Below are positions 31,908 to 44,803 of a stretch of DNA of 64,000 nucleotides, one piece after another. This DNA comes from Plenodomus lindquistii (lineage: Eukaryota; Ascomycota; Dothideomycetes; Pleosporales; Leptosphaeriaceae). The stretch's first letter is position 1. Every line of letters begins with the position of its first letter. The DNA is taken from positions 1,426,001-1,490,000 of the forward strand of contig JANUWI010000004.1 in assembly GCA_025504975.1 (NCBI GenBank), in the 5' to 3' direction. The position numbers and the translations under genes were made by a program. Below the pieces are notes generated by a model. The model worked only from the letters and a program-made list of their open reading frames with translations, was not told the DNA's origin and made no database searches.

Positions 31908-33370
31908 TTATGTGAACGTGCGGTGCTCAAGTGCCTATGCGATGGTGTGGTCAGTACAGCGCATTGCGGTAGTCGCAGCTCAACCGTACCTTTGAGGCAG
32001 TAAGTCGTGTACCACTCTCATATCTGACTAACCCTCCGACCAGATTCTGCTCAGCCTCGGACAATTGTGGAAGTAGCGTAGACCATTCCTGTGCAGGGTA
32101 TTCGTGGAACTGTACTTTTCCCCAATCCGGTAGACCGGCTGCTTCCTGATCTTTGTGAGAAACCTCGGCTGATAAGGGACCATTTGAAAACTTACCGGCC
32201 AGACGTCAAGATTCGGCGTACCGAGTTTCTTGAACATACTCTGTATTAGCGCCAAATCGCTGCCAAGTTCTCCAGAGTCGAACAACGTCTGATGAGCAGG
32301 GTCCAGAACTTCAGCAACCGTACACCCAGCAGCCCATAGATCAAGACTGCACCCATACCGTTTGTTGCCAAACAAAAGCTCTGGCGGCCTATAACATGTC
32401 GTGCCAACATCAGTAATCTTCTTGTCGACTGGCTCCGAGTTCGCGGTATTTGGTGCCCACGATATGCCAAAGTCAGAGAGATAAGCTGGCCCATCCATCG
32501 ACTTCAACAAGATGTTGGACGGCTTGATATCGCGGTGGATGATCCCCTTGCTATGGATATAGCTTAGACCCGACAGCATGTCCTTTAGGTACTTCTTTCC
32601 CTGAACTCTCGAAATCTTCTTCTCTTGCAGCAGCTCGCCGAGTTCATGGCGCATGAACGGAAAGACCAGCACGAAACGGCTGCCATCCTCACGGAAAGTT
32701 TCCAGTAACGGAATGACATTGTCAGACGCCGCGAGTCCGAGTATGATGGCTTCCCGTCTGGAATCATGGGGCGGTTCCATGACAGAAGGGGTTGTTACTT
32801 TGAGAGCCACGATCTTGGGTTTGGACGGTGATTCAGCAGGGAAGTAACTACCATCTCCCAGAGCGGAAGCTTTGTAGATGACCGAGAAGAGACCTTCGCG
32901 GTGGTAAACAGCATTCTGGTACTTTCCGATAGGCTTCCCACCAGGGGTTGGGACGTAGTCGTCGTCCTACGTTCGGTCAGTAATGGTCGGAGGAGAGCTC
33001 GGATCAGCGCCTACCTCCGGTGAGGGCAACTGGAGGGACCTCTGTGGAACGCCTGCTATCTGAAGCCCGCATAGTCTCTCGTAGTCTGCCTAGAGGATGG
33101 TGAATTGGCTGATTTGGATCCATCCTAGAACGAGCATACTTCTGAGTGTGCTTGGTCATAGATGTTGGCTTCAGCAGCGGTAGCCTTTTGACGAGCGTCG
33201 CCAGCGGGGAGGGCCTTGTCTGAAGCTTGCAGTGCGGATGTTCTGGGAGAGGGTTAGAGAGGACGTTTTTGGTGCAATCAAAAGCGCACAATGGACAGGA
33301 CTTGCATTTTGGTGACAGCCGCCAGACGAGCAGTGAAGGCTAGACTTGACCGCCAGTTTGATGGAGCCAT
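31908..33370 (-). CDS. Csk1-like CDK-family (CDK-activating type) protein kinase
   Basis: A Ser/Thr kinase of the CMGC/CDK group, nearest in style to fungal Csk1 CDK-activating kinases. Six exons: 33306-33370, 33140-33242, 33015-33089, 32196-32966, 31990-32145 and 31908-31934 (398 residues). The N-terminal region (MAPSNWRSSLAFTARLAAVT, YDQAHSEADYERLCGLQIAG) precedes the kinase domain. Nucleotide loop GKYQNAVYHREGLFSVIYKA (about 95-114); VAIK-type Lys in IVALKV (about K137); catalytic loop GIIHRDIKPSNILL (Asp about 227); LSDFGISW (Asp about 246); activation-segment end TTCYRPPELLFGNKRYG; SLDLWAAGCTVAEVL. The usual Gly loop is weak, as in Csk1-type kinases. Intron 1 has a GC donor (GCAAGT), needed to join AAA-AT to A-ACA. 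The last exon is 27 nt (ALEHRTFT-stop). The csk1 identity is by resemblance; a close CDK relative remains possible. Confidence 0.82.
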
Positions 33371-33813
33371 GGGACTAGAGAAGCAGCTAGAGGCGCACGC
33401 GGAATCAAGGGAGCAGCAAGCTGAGGGATGCTGGTGTTGTGAGGGCAAGCTGGCAAAAGTAGCCAGGATGGGGCGGAATCAGAAATACGATGCATGGCCT
33501 TTACTTGGGCAGCCATCACGCATCCTGGGTGTGGCCCAATAACGCCGCATTGGGAACGAGCATGAGTCGCAGCGGTGCATTGATGATTGAGGCTGACTGG
33601 TCGGGTTGGGTTACGTCAGATGCGATCCGCAAAGGTCCTCGGCCTAAGCCCAAAGCGCGCACGGCGCACAGCCCCAAGCCACCCGTGGGCCGTCCGTGAC
33701 AGCGACTCCAGGTGTAGCGTGTGACAGCTCCTCGACACTTGACCAGCTCCTGGGGCTTCCGTCGCATGTTCGCAGCATAGCACCCCCATCTCGACTCCCG
33801 GTGGCTGTGCGCC
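33371..33813. promoter_or_regulatory. Shared divergent promoter of the kinase (-) and syp1 (+)
   Basis: 443 bp between the two start codons, with a CpG-rich block near 33640-33705. The two genes may share regulatory elements. No TATA box is obvious. Confidence 0.55.
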
Positions 33814-36800
33814 ATGGAGCTCCAACGCAAAGAATACCCGGCGCTGCTGGTGAGCTGTGTGCACGCCGTCCCACGGCCTTCCGCTCACAAAGTCTACAGA
33901 CGACCCTCTCGCCCGCGCAGGCCGTCAACGTCCTCAACGACCGCGTGCGGCACGTCGGCCAATTGAACAGCCACATCGCCGACTGGCTACAGGTGCGTCA
34001 GACGGGGTGCGAGACATGGTGCACGCTGCAGGCTCCTGACTGTTGCGCAGGAACGGCGTCGCGTCGAGGAGCAGTATGCCCAGGCGCTGCGCAAGCTCGC
34101 CAGCAGACACCCCCCCGACGACTCTTCGGATCTTGGGTAGGACCCGGCACACGCAGCACGCCCTCTGCCTGCGCATTGCACTGACAGCCCGCAGCATCTT
34201 CTCCACGCCATGGAACAAGATCGTGAGCGCAACCGAGTCGGTCGCCCAATCCCACCAGCACCTGGCCACCAAGATCGAGGCCGATGTCGAACGCCCCCTG
34301 CGCGAATTTGCAGCCTCGAACCGCGAGGTGCAGGCCATGGGCAACATTTCGGGCAACCTGACCGCAATCGCAAAGGACATTGATGCGGCGCAGAAGAAGG
34401 TCGCCAAGCTGAGAGACAAGGGCGCAAAGGCCAAGGCGTCGGCTGTGGGCGAGGCTGTCCAGGACGTCGAGAAGGCCGAGCTGGCATGGGACTCGCAGGC
34501 GCCCTACGTCTTCGAACAGCTGCAGGCCATTGACGAGACCCGGCTCAACCACCTCCGCGATGTGCTCACGCAGTTCCAGACCCACGAGGTCGACCAGGTC
34601 GAGCGCAGCCAGGCTACTGCTGCAGAAACCCTGAACACGATCCTCAACATCGAAACAGCCGACGAGATACAGACCTGGGCACTTAGGATGCGCAGTGGGG
34701 AGCTGCCACAACCTTCGCGAAAGCTGAGCAATGCAGCCGCTCCCTCGAGAAGCCTCGCACCGCCTCCAGGACCTCCAACACCAAGTGCAGCAGACGATGA
34801 CAGGAGCCAGAAGAGTGGCTCCGGTACGTAAAACCCCAGTCTTCATACTTCACCTTCTAATGCGCTTAGTACAAGAGAAGCACAGTTCGAACCCTCTAAA
34901 GCGCTTTGGAACCGTACTCGGGCGACGACGTCAGAGCGTCCACCCGTATGGCCGTGCATCGTCGCCTGATCGAAAGTCTTCTTCAAATCTAGGCTCAGCT
35001 TTCAGCGGCTTCGGCAAAGGCAAATCCAAGGATCGTGAGGCCCTGTCTCCAGAGCCAGAGCCACGGCCAAGATCGCCTCTTAGACGACCACCGCAATCAT
35101 CTCTATCGACTGAAAGGCAGGAATCTCCCAGTCATTCTCGTTTGCCAAGCGCAGATGCGCCAAACGGAACTATACTCGAGTCCCCCATGGAGACAGAAAG
35201 GCCAAGCACAATGAATGGAACTGCGCCAATGCAAGATTCAATACCAGAGCTTAGAGAATCACTCTCGCCTCCGGTCATTGCAGAGCCAAAGGCCGAAGTA
35301 AGTTGCCTTACAATTCTCATCAGATCATAGCTAACACGAACAAGCCCGAGAAGGATGCTGACGGCTTCACTGTACCACCATCCGCTGTGGACGCGATCAC
35401 TGAAGCAGAGAGGGAAGCAGGATTGTAAGCAATTCGCTTCCGGTTGAAATGAAACCATCTGACGACAAAACAGTGCGCAAGCCGACAGCAATTCTACACC
35501 ACAATTCAAGCTCGACATTAGGAATGCCCCGATTCAGGAAGAGGATGATGATGCCGATGCAGCTACGGCGAACCTGGTCAATACTCTTCGTGCGGTATGA
35601 TGATCTTACCTACTGCAGAGTGTAGTACTGATGATGATCCAGCAAGCTGCTCAACCAAAGCGAGCTAGCACTTTGCGTGGCCGCCGAGATGTTCGCAACA
35701 CGATCTTCGTGCCAAACCCCGCTATGCCTGAGCTTCAGAGCATAGGAGAACTGCCTCCGCCCATGCCCTCTGCTGGATCTGGTCCCTCCTCTGTTCCTAA
35801 CTCAGCGACGTTCCCCGCTCCTGCTATCCCCCTACAGCCCACCTCACCAGCATTCAAGCCTCCACACCGATCCCTACTGTCTGATGACCACGCAGCATCG
35901 GACACGCAATCCATTCGGTCCGGGCGATCTTTGAGCAGCGCTGCTAGTACCACTATTAGACACCCAGATCTGCACGAGCCAGGTCTAAGCGCCTCATTGG
36001 TAGAGACGGTCAGTGCATGGTTCGAGCACGGCAGTGTGACGAAAGCCATGGTGATCGGCCAGGTTGCCCTTGCGTTTAACCCCGTCGATATCTCTGCAGG
36101 ACCATTCGGCACAGAAAGCATCAGACTGGAAAATTTCCCTGTACTCGAGAAGGTCGCCCCAAACCCTGCCTTTATCGAGCAGTCCACTGACAGTCCGGGC
36201 AACTACACTGTTGATCTGTCCAGGATTACTAAGACCTCTGTAGCTTTCCACTATCAGTTACACATCGAAGATAGCAACATCGCGACGCTTCCACCAATCA
36301 TTCTCTCCCCAGCATGGAAATCGGAGCCCACACAGATATCTGCGATCCTTCACTACTCCCTCAACCCGAAGTTCAACCTGGGTAGCGCCACCAGCATCAC
36401 CGTCCGTGGTCTTGTCCTCGTGATCCGTCTGGAGCCTGGATCGAAAGCCCTATCCGCTCAATCGAAGCCCTCAGGGACCTTCTCACGGGACAAGAGCATC
36501 ATGTACTGGCGCCTAGGTGACGTGACATTTTTCAGAGACGCCGTCGCGCAAACCATTCGCGTCCGCTTCTTGACTGAAGGCGAAGCCAAGCCTGGAAATG
36601 TGGAGGCACGTTGGGAGATTAGCGATGAGCAGTCTCTGACTCTGGGCAGTGGCCTGGGTGTTAGTATGAGCGCGCCGCTAAATGATGAGAAGCAGGATGG
36701 TGAGGCGGACCCTTTTGCGGACATCGATGAGAATGCACCGCCGACTAGTCCTGCGGTGGGCTGGAAGCCTGTACATACCGTCAAGAAGATATCGAGTGGG

Positions 36801-36818
36801 ACTTATCAGGGTGTGTAG
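33814..36818 (+). CDS. syp1: Syp1/FCHo-type F-BAR muniscin, endocytic adaptor
   Basis: An early clathrin-endocytosis factor that binds PI(4,5)P2 membranes through an F-BAR dimer and cargo through a mu-homology domain. In yeast Syp1 also affects septins and the bud neck. Exons 33814-33849, 33921-33992, 34051-34136, 34195-34823, 34870-35297, 35345-35424, 35474-35594 and 35643-36818 give 875 residues. F-BAR region (about 1-250): MELQRKEYPALLAVNVLNDR, IADWLQERRRVEEQYAQALR, GIFSTPWNKIVSATESVAQS, LAKDI-type coiled segments and FEQLQAIDETRLNHLRDVLT. The middle is Ser/Pro-rich and disordered (NPLKRFGTVLGRRRQSVHPY, AFSGFGKGKSKDREALSPEP). C-terminal mu-homology domain (about 600-860): ASLVETVSAWFEHGSVTKAM, GQVALAFN, ILHYSLNP, YWRLGDVTFFRDAVAQTIRV, ARWEISDEQSLTLGSGLGVS. 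All eight exon phases fit. The first exon has only 12 codons. Confidence 0.93.
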
Positions 36819-38680
36819 GAGATCTGAGGATAAGAAAGGTGTACAATGGAGTGGGCATGGGTGTTGGATAGCAGCTGGGCCCAAAGCAGATACTTGGATG
36901 TTGTAATTTAGAACACTTGACTCATCTTGGTGTTTTCCGTAGATTCTTGTAGATAAAAACCGTTATTGCGTATCAGTCTGTTGAACTTTTGTCTGAATAT
37001 TTACTTTGGGGTTTCATCGTAGTAGCCCGTTAACCCCTTTCCCGTTGGTACTGGAGTAGCTCAAGGGCGCCTGTACTAATTTTACCAATGTCTTTCAAGA
37101 TTGTTCCCATATCAACATAACGACAAACAAGTTTCGTGTTCAGTGCTGGCAAGGATGAATACGAGACTCCCCGCGATCTTTCATCTCCATCCGCCATCTG
37201 CGATGTTCGCCACCCTAGTCGCAGGCTCCGCGGTATCCGAAACCCCCATCCGAGTCTGGGTCGATTGACCGTCTCTCGTCGTCGCTGATAGATTTCAATA
37301 ATCTACTAAACCCAACAAGACACATTGAGTCTGCCGCCGCACGATCGTCGGTAGATCTCAATGAAGCACCTGGTAACATCTAAGGTACCAGAGGCGGCCA
37401 GGTGACTGATTCAGTTGGCAGAAAGCCTGGGTGTGTGCACGCGATGCAATCTCACGTCGTCGCGCCTGCCTGGGCATAACATACGATTCCATAGTCATTT
37501 GTGGGTATGTATGTATTCCGTTCAACACGTGGTGACGGCGGCTAGCCACGCGACTAGGGGTGCTAACGGCTGGTAGATGTCATGACTAGCTGCGAATGAG
37601 GCGCGGTAGTCTACCATGGTTTGACCCAAAAACGTGGTCATGGAAGGATAATGATTTGGTTCTGTGATTCGGACCGTCTGGACATGGCGATGATTGGTTT
37701 TGCGCTAGAAGCCTGTCCGACCTCACGAGTCACCACCGGCGTTGGCAGCGAGTTCTGAGGGCTACTTACGGTGTACACGACGGCTAGCCGCTTGAAGAGC
37801 ACATGGCAAAGCTGCTCCTGCCAAGCGAGAAGGACGCTTGTCCCATTGGAGCATCGTGCATGGTCTCTACTGCAGCCACATGGAACGTACTGTCTTGTGC
37901 AGCGCCAGCTGGTCAGCCACAGACAACAGCGGCAGGCCCCGTGGAGAGCAGAGACTGCGCTGAAGACGGCCCGATGTGGGCGGGAGGGGGGGCGGTCACA
38001 ACAGGCAATGTGTGAGATGGTCGTGGCCGTGAAGGTGGGCGTGTCTTCGCAGAACATCGGCTGAGGCTCCCGTGTTAGTTCGCGGCAGCTGCAGCGAACC
38101 CTTGCCGCGGAGGAGCAACGACGTCATGGGCCAAGACCACAGACTGGCGAGGCGCTGACACTCAAAATCGCTCCGCACGGCTCTAGCCTCTGCATCAAGT
38201 CCCGGCGCCAGCTGTAACCCATCGCGATCCCACGATCTGTCCGAGCGGTATCCGTCCCACTGGTAGGGGTGTGTGTGTGTTCATGTACACGGCGCTGGAC
38301 TTGGAGAACTCGGCGTCCCAAGGTGGCCTGTTTCCTCGCACTGCGCAGGCGATCCTGGTTGGCACCCGCCCACCACCCTCTCTTACTCATCCAGGTTCCC
38401 AGTGTCGGCCAGGAGCGGCGCTGGCAGACTGACCGACTGCTTCAGTGCTTGTACCGGCTCCAGTGTGGTTCATGTGCACCGCCGTCGCCGCATTCTAGAC
38501 GTCCAGCCAGCTGCCTGCTCTGCTGCGCGCAATCGCCCTTTGCCTCCGTCCGCTGTCAGATACGTCATCAGCACATGCGGCCATTACCATTGCAGCCCTG
38601 CACCGGTCCTTTTTTTCGACACCAACCGACATTTCGACACTCGTCTCTGAGCATCCCCGCTTGGCCAGAGGGATGCCATA
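36819..38680. other. Intergenic, upstream region of the histidine kinase
   Basis: About 1.86 kb with no supported gene. The 3' half (37.6-38.68 kb) is GC-richer, with CT-rich and GT-rich tracts (GTGTGTGTGT near 38270), and may be the long 5' UTR/promoter of the kinase gene. Frames up to 151 codons there overlap and show no domains. Confidence 0.5.
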
Positions 38681-41600
38681 ATGAACAAGAAGCCCTTGCC
38701 CTCTCCGACCTTGCAGAGGGATAAACCACAGTTGGACGCCGCCCCTGCGCCGCAACACACCCTGTCGCCAACGTCTGCGCGGCCGCCCCTGCAGCGCCTT
38801 CCTGCCAGCGACGCCACCCACCTGAGCCACTCATCCCAGGACTCCAACCCCACCCCACAGCCGCCTCAAGATCGCAATGATGAGACTACGGATTCCGAAA
38901 TGAGTGAGGAGCCGGACCAGCAAGGCGATGGAGCCTCTGAGGAGGGAGAAGCAGGAGTAGGAGCGCCAGGTCATGAAAATGCGCCGCATGGTCAAGCCTC
39001 GCCGGATGAGCAAGAGATTGAGCGGCTACGTAACTTGCAGCTGAGAATACTGCAGCAACAGCAACAACGGGCGCGCATGCGGACCACGCCGACTGCAAAC
39101 ACGGGTGCAGCTCCCACCAACCGTCGCGTATCGCCAATCAAAGAAGAACCAACGGCTACCATGTCGCCCACGCTGGAGGGAGCATTCAACAGCCCGAGTC
39201 CGTTGCCCACGGGTCTCACGACATCAACTGAATCGACCGAGTCAGCGCGCACCATTCGTGGCAGTGTGCCCCCCACACCTGCGATAGCCCAGGCTCTCCG
39301 CACTCCATCCTATCCGTTCCCTACAGTCCCCGGGACTCCAAGATGGTCTTCAGCATTCCATATGCCATTCACCAACTTGTCGCCCACTGTATCCGCGATG
39401 CATCCGAGAGACTATGGCCTGCCAAAGGAACGGGTCGCCTCTGAGACTAGTACTCCAGCCGCCTCGGCGACCCCCTTTGCGCCTGGAGGAAAGCACTATC
39501 ACAGTCCAGACGGCGAAGATCCCCGATTTCCTTCTCCAAACTTGTACGATTTGGTACTACGGTTGGGTGCAGAACCAGGGCTTGCCGCGTGGTGGTCCAC
39601 CGTCACCTCAATCATGCACCACCACTACGGCGTAGACCGAGCAACTCTGGCAGTACCCGCCGATGCGTCTGATATTGAAAATGTACCATGGGGACAGAAA
39701 ACTAGCTTCACTGCTACCGAACGCGATGGTAGCCCGAGAAGTGCAGCTTTCCCGGAGGGAAGCAGCAACGAGAGCCAGAGTGAGCTCGAGCAGGCAAACG
39801 ATCTGCAGGAAGCCGACGCTGATGACATGCCGCCCGTTGCCGTAATTCCGGAGAGACGGCCAAGGCTGTTCACACATCACTCATTTGCCGGACATGAACG
39901 GCAGAAGCAGGGCTATCCACCAGAAAGTCCGTCACCAGTATGGACAGCACGGCCAAGAGGTCCTATCAGAGCCGCTAGTCACGCACCCCATGCGGCGATC
40001 CGTCCAGAACATCCTCTCCGACAAGTCTCGCAGGTATCATTAGATGGTACCGCAAGCCCTTTGCCCAGACCTACCCCAGCCGGGGAAGCCACATTCAGCG
40101 ATCCCGACTTCTCAAGCATTGGAGAACCATCGTCGCCTAACGCTGTGTATACCGTGTTACGCGCTCTCGACCATGAACCTGACGCATTGATAGACAACAC
40201 CGGCATTAATCGAGTCCTAGAAAGAGGACGCTTAGTTACACTCACAAGGGACTATTCAACATCATTCTCGACTTCCAAGGAGAATATATCGGGAAAAAAT
40301 AAACCAGAGCCATCTAAAGTAGCAGCTACGCCACTGGAAGCTTCAAAACCGCCCACTGCTCGGGTGCGTACCGCGCTTGGAACGAGTGATGTCAGACTAC
40401 AGCCTCGCTATGAAGAATACGAACAGTATCCTAGTTCACCCTGGGCCCAGTCACCCGCCCCATCACCGGCGATTCAGAATGATGCTGACGCAAATCCGTT
40501 CTTTGTAACCGGAGGCGTGGATGAGGAAACCTTCAACCCTTCGCGGTCTCCACAGGATTACACCCAGTTTGGCCAAGTCGAGGCTATCGGCGTTGATAAA
40601 GCGAGTACAGTAACCCACATACCATTAGTCCATCCCACGTTGTCACAGGTGATGAACTCAGCGGACAATGCCACTCCTTCTCAGACGCCCCGACTTTCGC
40701 GACGGCAGTCTGAGCAATCATCCAACATCTCCTCTACTACAAGGGATGATTTCGTCCGAAAAGCTCCCATCGCCATTCTTTCAATTTTGTCTTCTATTGT
40801 ACCTTACCCACGCAACTTGACAAACTCTCTTAAACTCTTGGGACCTCATCTGGCAACATCCTTTTCCAATGCCTGGCAATTCACCAATGTCCAGTCGCAG
40901 GTCGCATCGATCAGGCAGCGTCGTCTCGCTGGTGAAGAAAGCAGTGTTACCGGAGAACAGGACAGTCTGGATGACTTACTTCACCTCGACCTTGAAGACA
41001 TCTCACATTCTGCAGCCGGTAGCGTTACTAGTCCCTCTGACTACTCCAGCAGGTCAAGAAACAGCCCCGGAGGATCGATCGCTGGCACTCCTGGCTGGGA
41101 TACGTCGTCACTCGGGTTTTCTAGCAAACACTCGATGGCAGGCACACCTGGGCACCTTGCTGGCAGCGAAGCTATAGAGAGTTATTTTGATTCAAGAAAG
41201 AAGATGAGCAGAACTACGGCTCAGACAACCTCCGATGTTCCAGAGCAGACCAGCAACAAAGGCGAGAAGCGTCAGTCGAAACGCGTAAGCTTGAACCTAG
41301 TGGTCGAACAAGTTGGTGAATCCACCACTCCATCGCGTGATACGAAATCGTTCAGAGACGAAACTTCAACTTCGCTTCGTACACAGCCATCAAAAGCCCA
41401 CGCTCGTAGCCACTCATTGCTACACTCTTATGGAGCCGACTTTAGCTCTTCATTCCAGTCATTGCCTGCTGCAACGACACCGGGAAGCCGCTCAGGCTCA
41501 CAAGGGCCGGTCCGGAGAGGTTCAATAACAGAGACCTTCGAGATGCCGCCTCCTTCTGAAAGTCTTTTGCGGACCATTATAGACTCGTTGCCGGTACAGA

Positions 41601-44600
41601 TCTTCACAGCAGCTCCGAACACAGGCACAATAACTTGGGTCAACTCCAAATTCCTGATCTATCGCGGTCAAGATTCTCGCCAGGTGCTGCAGGATCCTTG
41701 GGAAGCGATACACCCCGAGGATCGAGAACCCTATCTCCACGAGTGGAATAAATCGCTACGGACTGGCCAGCAATTGCAGAAGAAAGTTCGTATGCAACGT
41801 TTCGACAAGTGTTACCGATGGTTCTATGTGCGCGTGGCACCTTTGAAGAACAAGCGTCAACAAATCGTCCACTGGATAGGAACCAACATGGATTTCCATG
41901 AGCAACACATTGCAGAGCTGAACTCGGCTCGACAACAAGAGACGGCTGCATCCGAAGCAAAATACCGTGCTCTCGCGAACTCAAGTCCCCAGATTGTTTT
42001 CGTTGTCTCCAATCGCCGAGGCTTGACATTCTGTAACTCACAATGGATAACGTTTTCCGGCCAAACGGAAACACATGCGCTTGGGAGCGGCTTCCTCGAA
42101 CATGTCCATCCAGACGACGTCATCAAATGCAAGCTTCCAATGTTGAATGAGGATGGCGTCGCAAACGTTCCTACAACTTTACCTCCTGAGCATGTGCGAA
42201 CTGAGTCCAGCTCTTCTGAAAGCTCTTCAGAAGGCGACAGGACAGTCACTAGCCCCGGACAGTCCTCCCCCGACAGACTGGACTTACCGCAAGCCAAGTT
42301 GTCTAGATTGGCCGACACAGGGATCCTAAGTATTGCCAAAGATGCAGACGGTCGCGCATCGTATTCGACCGAAGTGCGCCTGCGGAACAAAGATGGGGAC
42401 TATAGGTGGCATTTGGTCAGGATCCTCCTTGAGAACAGTCTTGCAGAAGACAGTGAGGAGGAGACATGGTATGGTACCGCCACTGACATCAATGATCATA
42501 AGTTGCTGGAGCAGACACTCAAAGAAACCATGGACGCCAAGTCGAAATTCTTGAGCAACATGTCCCACGAAATTCGTACGCCTCTGAACGGCATTTCCGG
42601 CATGGTCAATTTCCTCCTGGACAGTGTTTTGAACTCTGAACAGCTGGAACATGTGAACATTATCAAAGCCAGCACTGACAGCCTTTTGAACCTTATCAAC
42701 GACATTCTGGATCTTTCAAAGGTCGAGGCGGGTATGATCAAACTGTCGATGGAATGGCTTCATGTGCCTTCTCTCTTAGAGGAGGTCAACGATCTCAACA
42801 TGGGCTTAGCTATCCAGAAGGGATTGGAACTCAACTACTTGGTTGAGGAAGGGGTGCCCACGATGGTCAAAGGTGACAAGTTCCGTATTCGACAGGTCCT
42901 TCTCAACGTTGTCGGCAATGCAATCAAGTTCACGAACCGAGGGGAGATCTTTGTTCGCTGCCGATTGCAATCCCCGGAACGCTCGGGACCTCTGCAAGAA
43001 AATGAAACTATGGTGCGATTCGAAGTGGTCGATACGGGACAAGGCTTCACAGAGGCAGAGGCGAAGTATCTGTTCAAACGGTTCAGCCAGATTGATGCGA
43101 GCAGTACACGACAACACGGCGGTACCGGTCTGGGCCTGGCGATCTCCATGCAGTTTGTCGAACTACACGGCGGAAGGATGGACGCACGAAGTGTACCAGG
43201 CAAAGGCTCGACGTTCTTCTTCACCATTAAATTCGGCCTTCCAACTCCCGATGACTTTCCAAAAGCACAGCCGTCGGCTCCAGGAACGCCTTTGTTGGAA
43301 CCCGTGACTATATCCGTGCCGAGTCTACCGAAAGCAAACCAGGCCGCCCAAGCGTCGGCCGTGCAGAAATTTGTACAGTCACAAACGTCAGGAACGTCAC
43401 CACTGAAACGCGTATCAAGCCTGTCTTCTGACAGGAGCGAGCCTGCCAGATCACCGGTATCAATATTATCGGCATCGGATCGCTCGCGCGAGTCCCCATC
43501 TCTCTCATCCGGTAGCTCAGACCATTCTCTGACGAGCATAGCCTTGACAGGGAAGTCAAGCATACGGTCCGAACGATCATCTGCATCATCGTATTTGCAA
43601 GAAGTCAGTCTCCCATCAGACCCTAACTTGAACCTCGCTCTGCCCACAAAGCGACCCGAGACCGAACGTGAGAGTACGGACAACTCGTCCACGTCCCAGG
43701 ATTCCGAGAGCACAGTTCGTCCACCGTCGCCCCATCGCAGCCTGTCTCCACTTGGCAGCGCTTTGCAGCCTCCTATGTATTCCATCCTAGTTATCTGCCC
43801 ATTGGTACACAGTAGGGAAGCTACGATCCGCCATATCAGGAATACTCTGCCTCAGGGAATACCTCATCAAGTTACTGGGCAGGAAAGCATCATCGATGCC
43901 CAGAGAATGATCGGTGGTGACAACCCTGTTCTTTTCACCCATGTCGTCTTGGTTCTACATGACACATCCCAAGTGCATGCAATCATGGACCAAATATACA
44001 GCTCTATGGCGTACGGTAACACCTCAGTCGTTGTAGTGTCTGATCCCTCACAAAAAAAAGAGCTCATCAAGGAAGCCCCGATCTATGACTACGAGCAGTT
44101 ACATATGGACAGGCGGCTGCAGTTCATCTACCGTCCACTCAAACCGTCCAAATTCGCGGTTATCTTTGACCCTCAGAAGCAGCGCGAGTCAAGTACTGAT
44201 CGCAACCAAGACTCGGCTCAGCAAGTGGTGGTCAGTCAAAAGCTGGTTTTTGAGGAATTGAAACGAAGAGTAGGCGGCAAGAACCATAAGGTCTTGCTTG
44301 TGGAAGACAACAAGATCAATCAGACAGTAAGACGAGGTAGTAAGACACTGGGATATATCAACACTAACACTTGCACAGGTCATTTTGAAGTTTCTGGCCA
44401 AAATCGACATCGAAACAGAAACCGTGCAGGACGGTATGCAATGTACTGAGGCCGTGTTCTCTAAGGAGCCCGGTCACTACTCTATCATTCTGGTAAGGCT
44501 TTCCATATATTCGTCGGAGTGCATGCTGAATGTGGACAGTGTGATCTCCACATGCCTAATAAAGACGGGTATCAAGCCTGCAAGGAGATCCGACGTTGGG

Positions 44601-44803
44601 AAAAGAAGCACGGATATCGACGTCATCCAATCATTGCGCTATCAGCAAACGTGCTCGGCGACGTATACGCAAAGTGCGTAGAGGCTGGCTTCAACTCATA
44701 TGTCACGAAGCCTGTCGAGTTCAAGGAGCTCTCACTGGCCATGACGAAATTTCTAGATCCGGCCGATCCATCAAAGCAACCCGAAAGCATGAAGCGGAAG
44801 TAG
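38681..44803 (+). CDS. Hybrid histidine kinase with two PAS domains and C-terminal receiver
   Basis: A cytosolic two-component phosphorelay sensor feeding Ypd1-type phosphotransfer. Exons 38681-44326, 44379-44492 and 44540-44803 give 2007 residues. Residues 1 to ~940 are disordered and Ser/Pro-rich. PAS1 starts near 965 (RTIIDSLPVQIFTAAPN) with PAC WFYVRVAPLKNKRQQIVHWI. PAS2 starts near 1090 (YRALANSSPQIVFVVSNRRG). H-box SNMSHEIRTPLNGISGMVNF (phospho-His about 1296). ATPase N-box NVVGNAIKFTNRGEI (about 1410) and G2 box GGTGLGLAISMQFVELHGG (about 1480). Region 1700-1845 looks like a degenerate receiver. The true receiver spans about 1867-1990: VLLVEDNKINQT, phospho-Asp about 1922 in ILCDLHMPNKDGY, and conserved Lys in VTKPVEF. 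Both introns fall inside the receiver. No TM segment. I do not assign a fungal HHK class number. The first ATG is used (ATAATGAAC). Confidence 0.93.

Noticed and set aside
33998..34846. 282-codon open frame on the minus strand
   Set aside because: It is antisense to the F-BAR exons of syp1, which carry the recognised protein; GC-rich third positions create the shadow.
34885..34897. tRNA B-box-like GTTCGAACCCT
   Set aside because: Lies in a syp1 exon and has no A box or cloverleaf around it. No tRNA was found elsewhere by eye.
42835..43785. 316-codon open frame on the minus strand
   Set aside because: Antisense to the ATPase and Ser-rich linker of the histidine kinase; no domain of its own.
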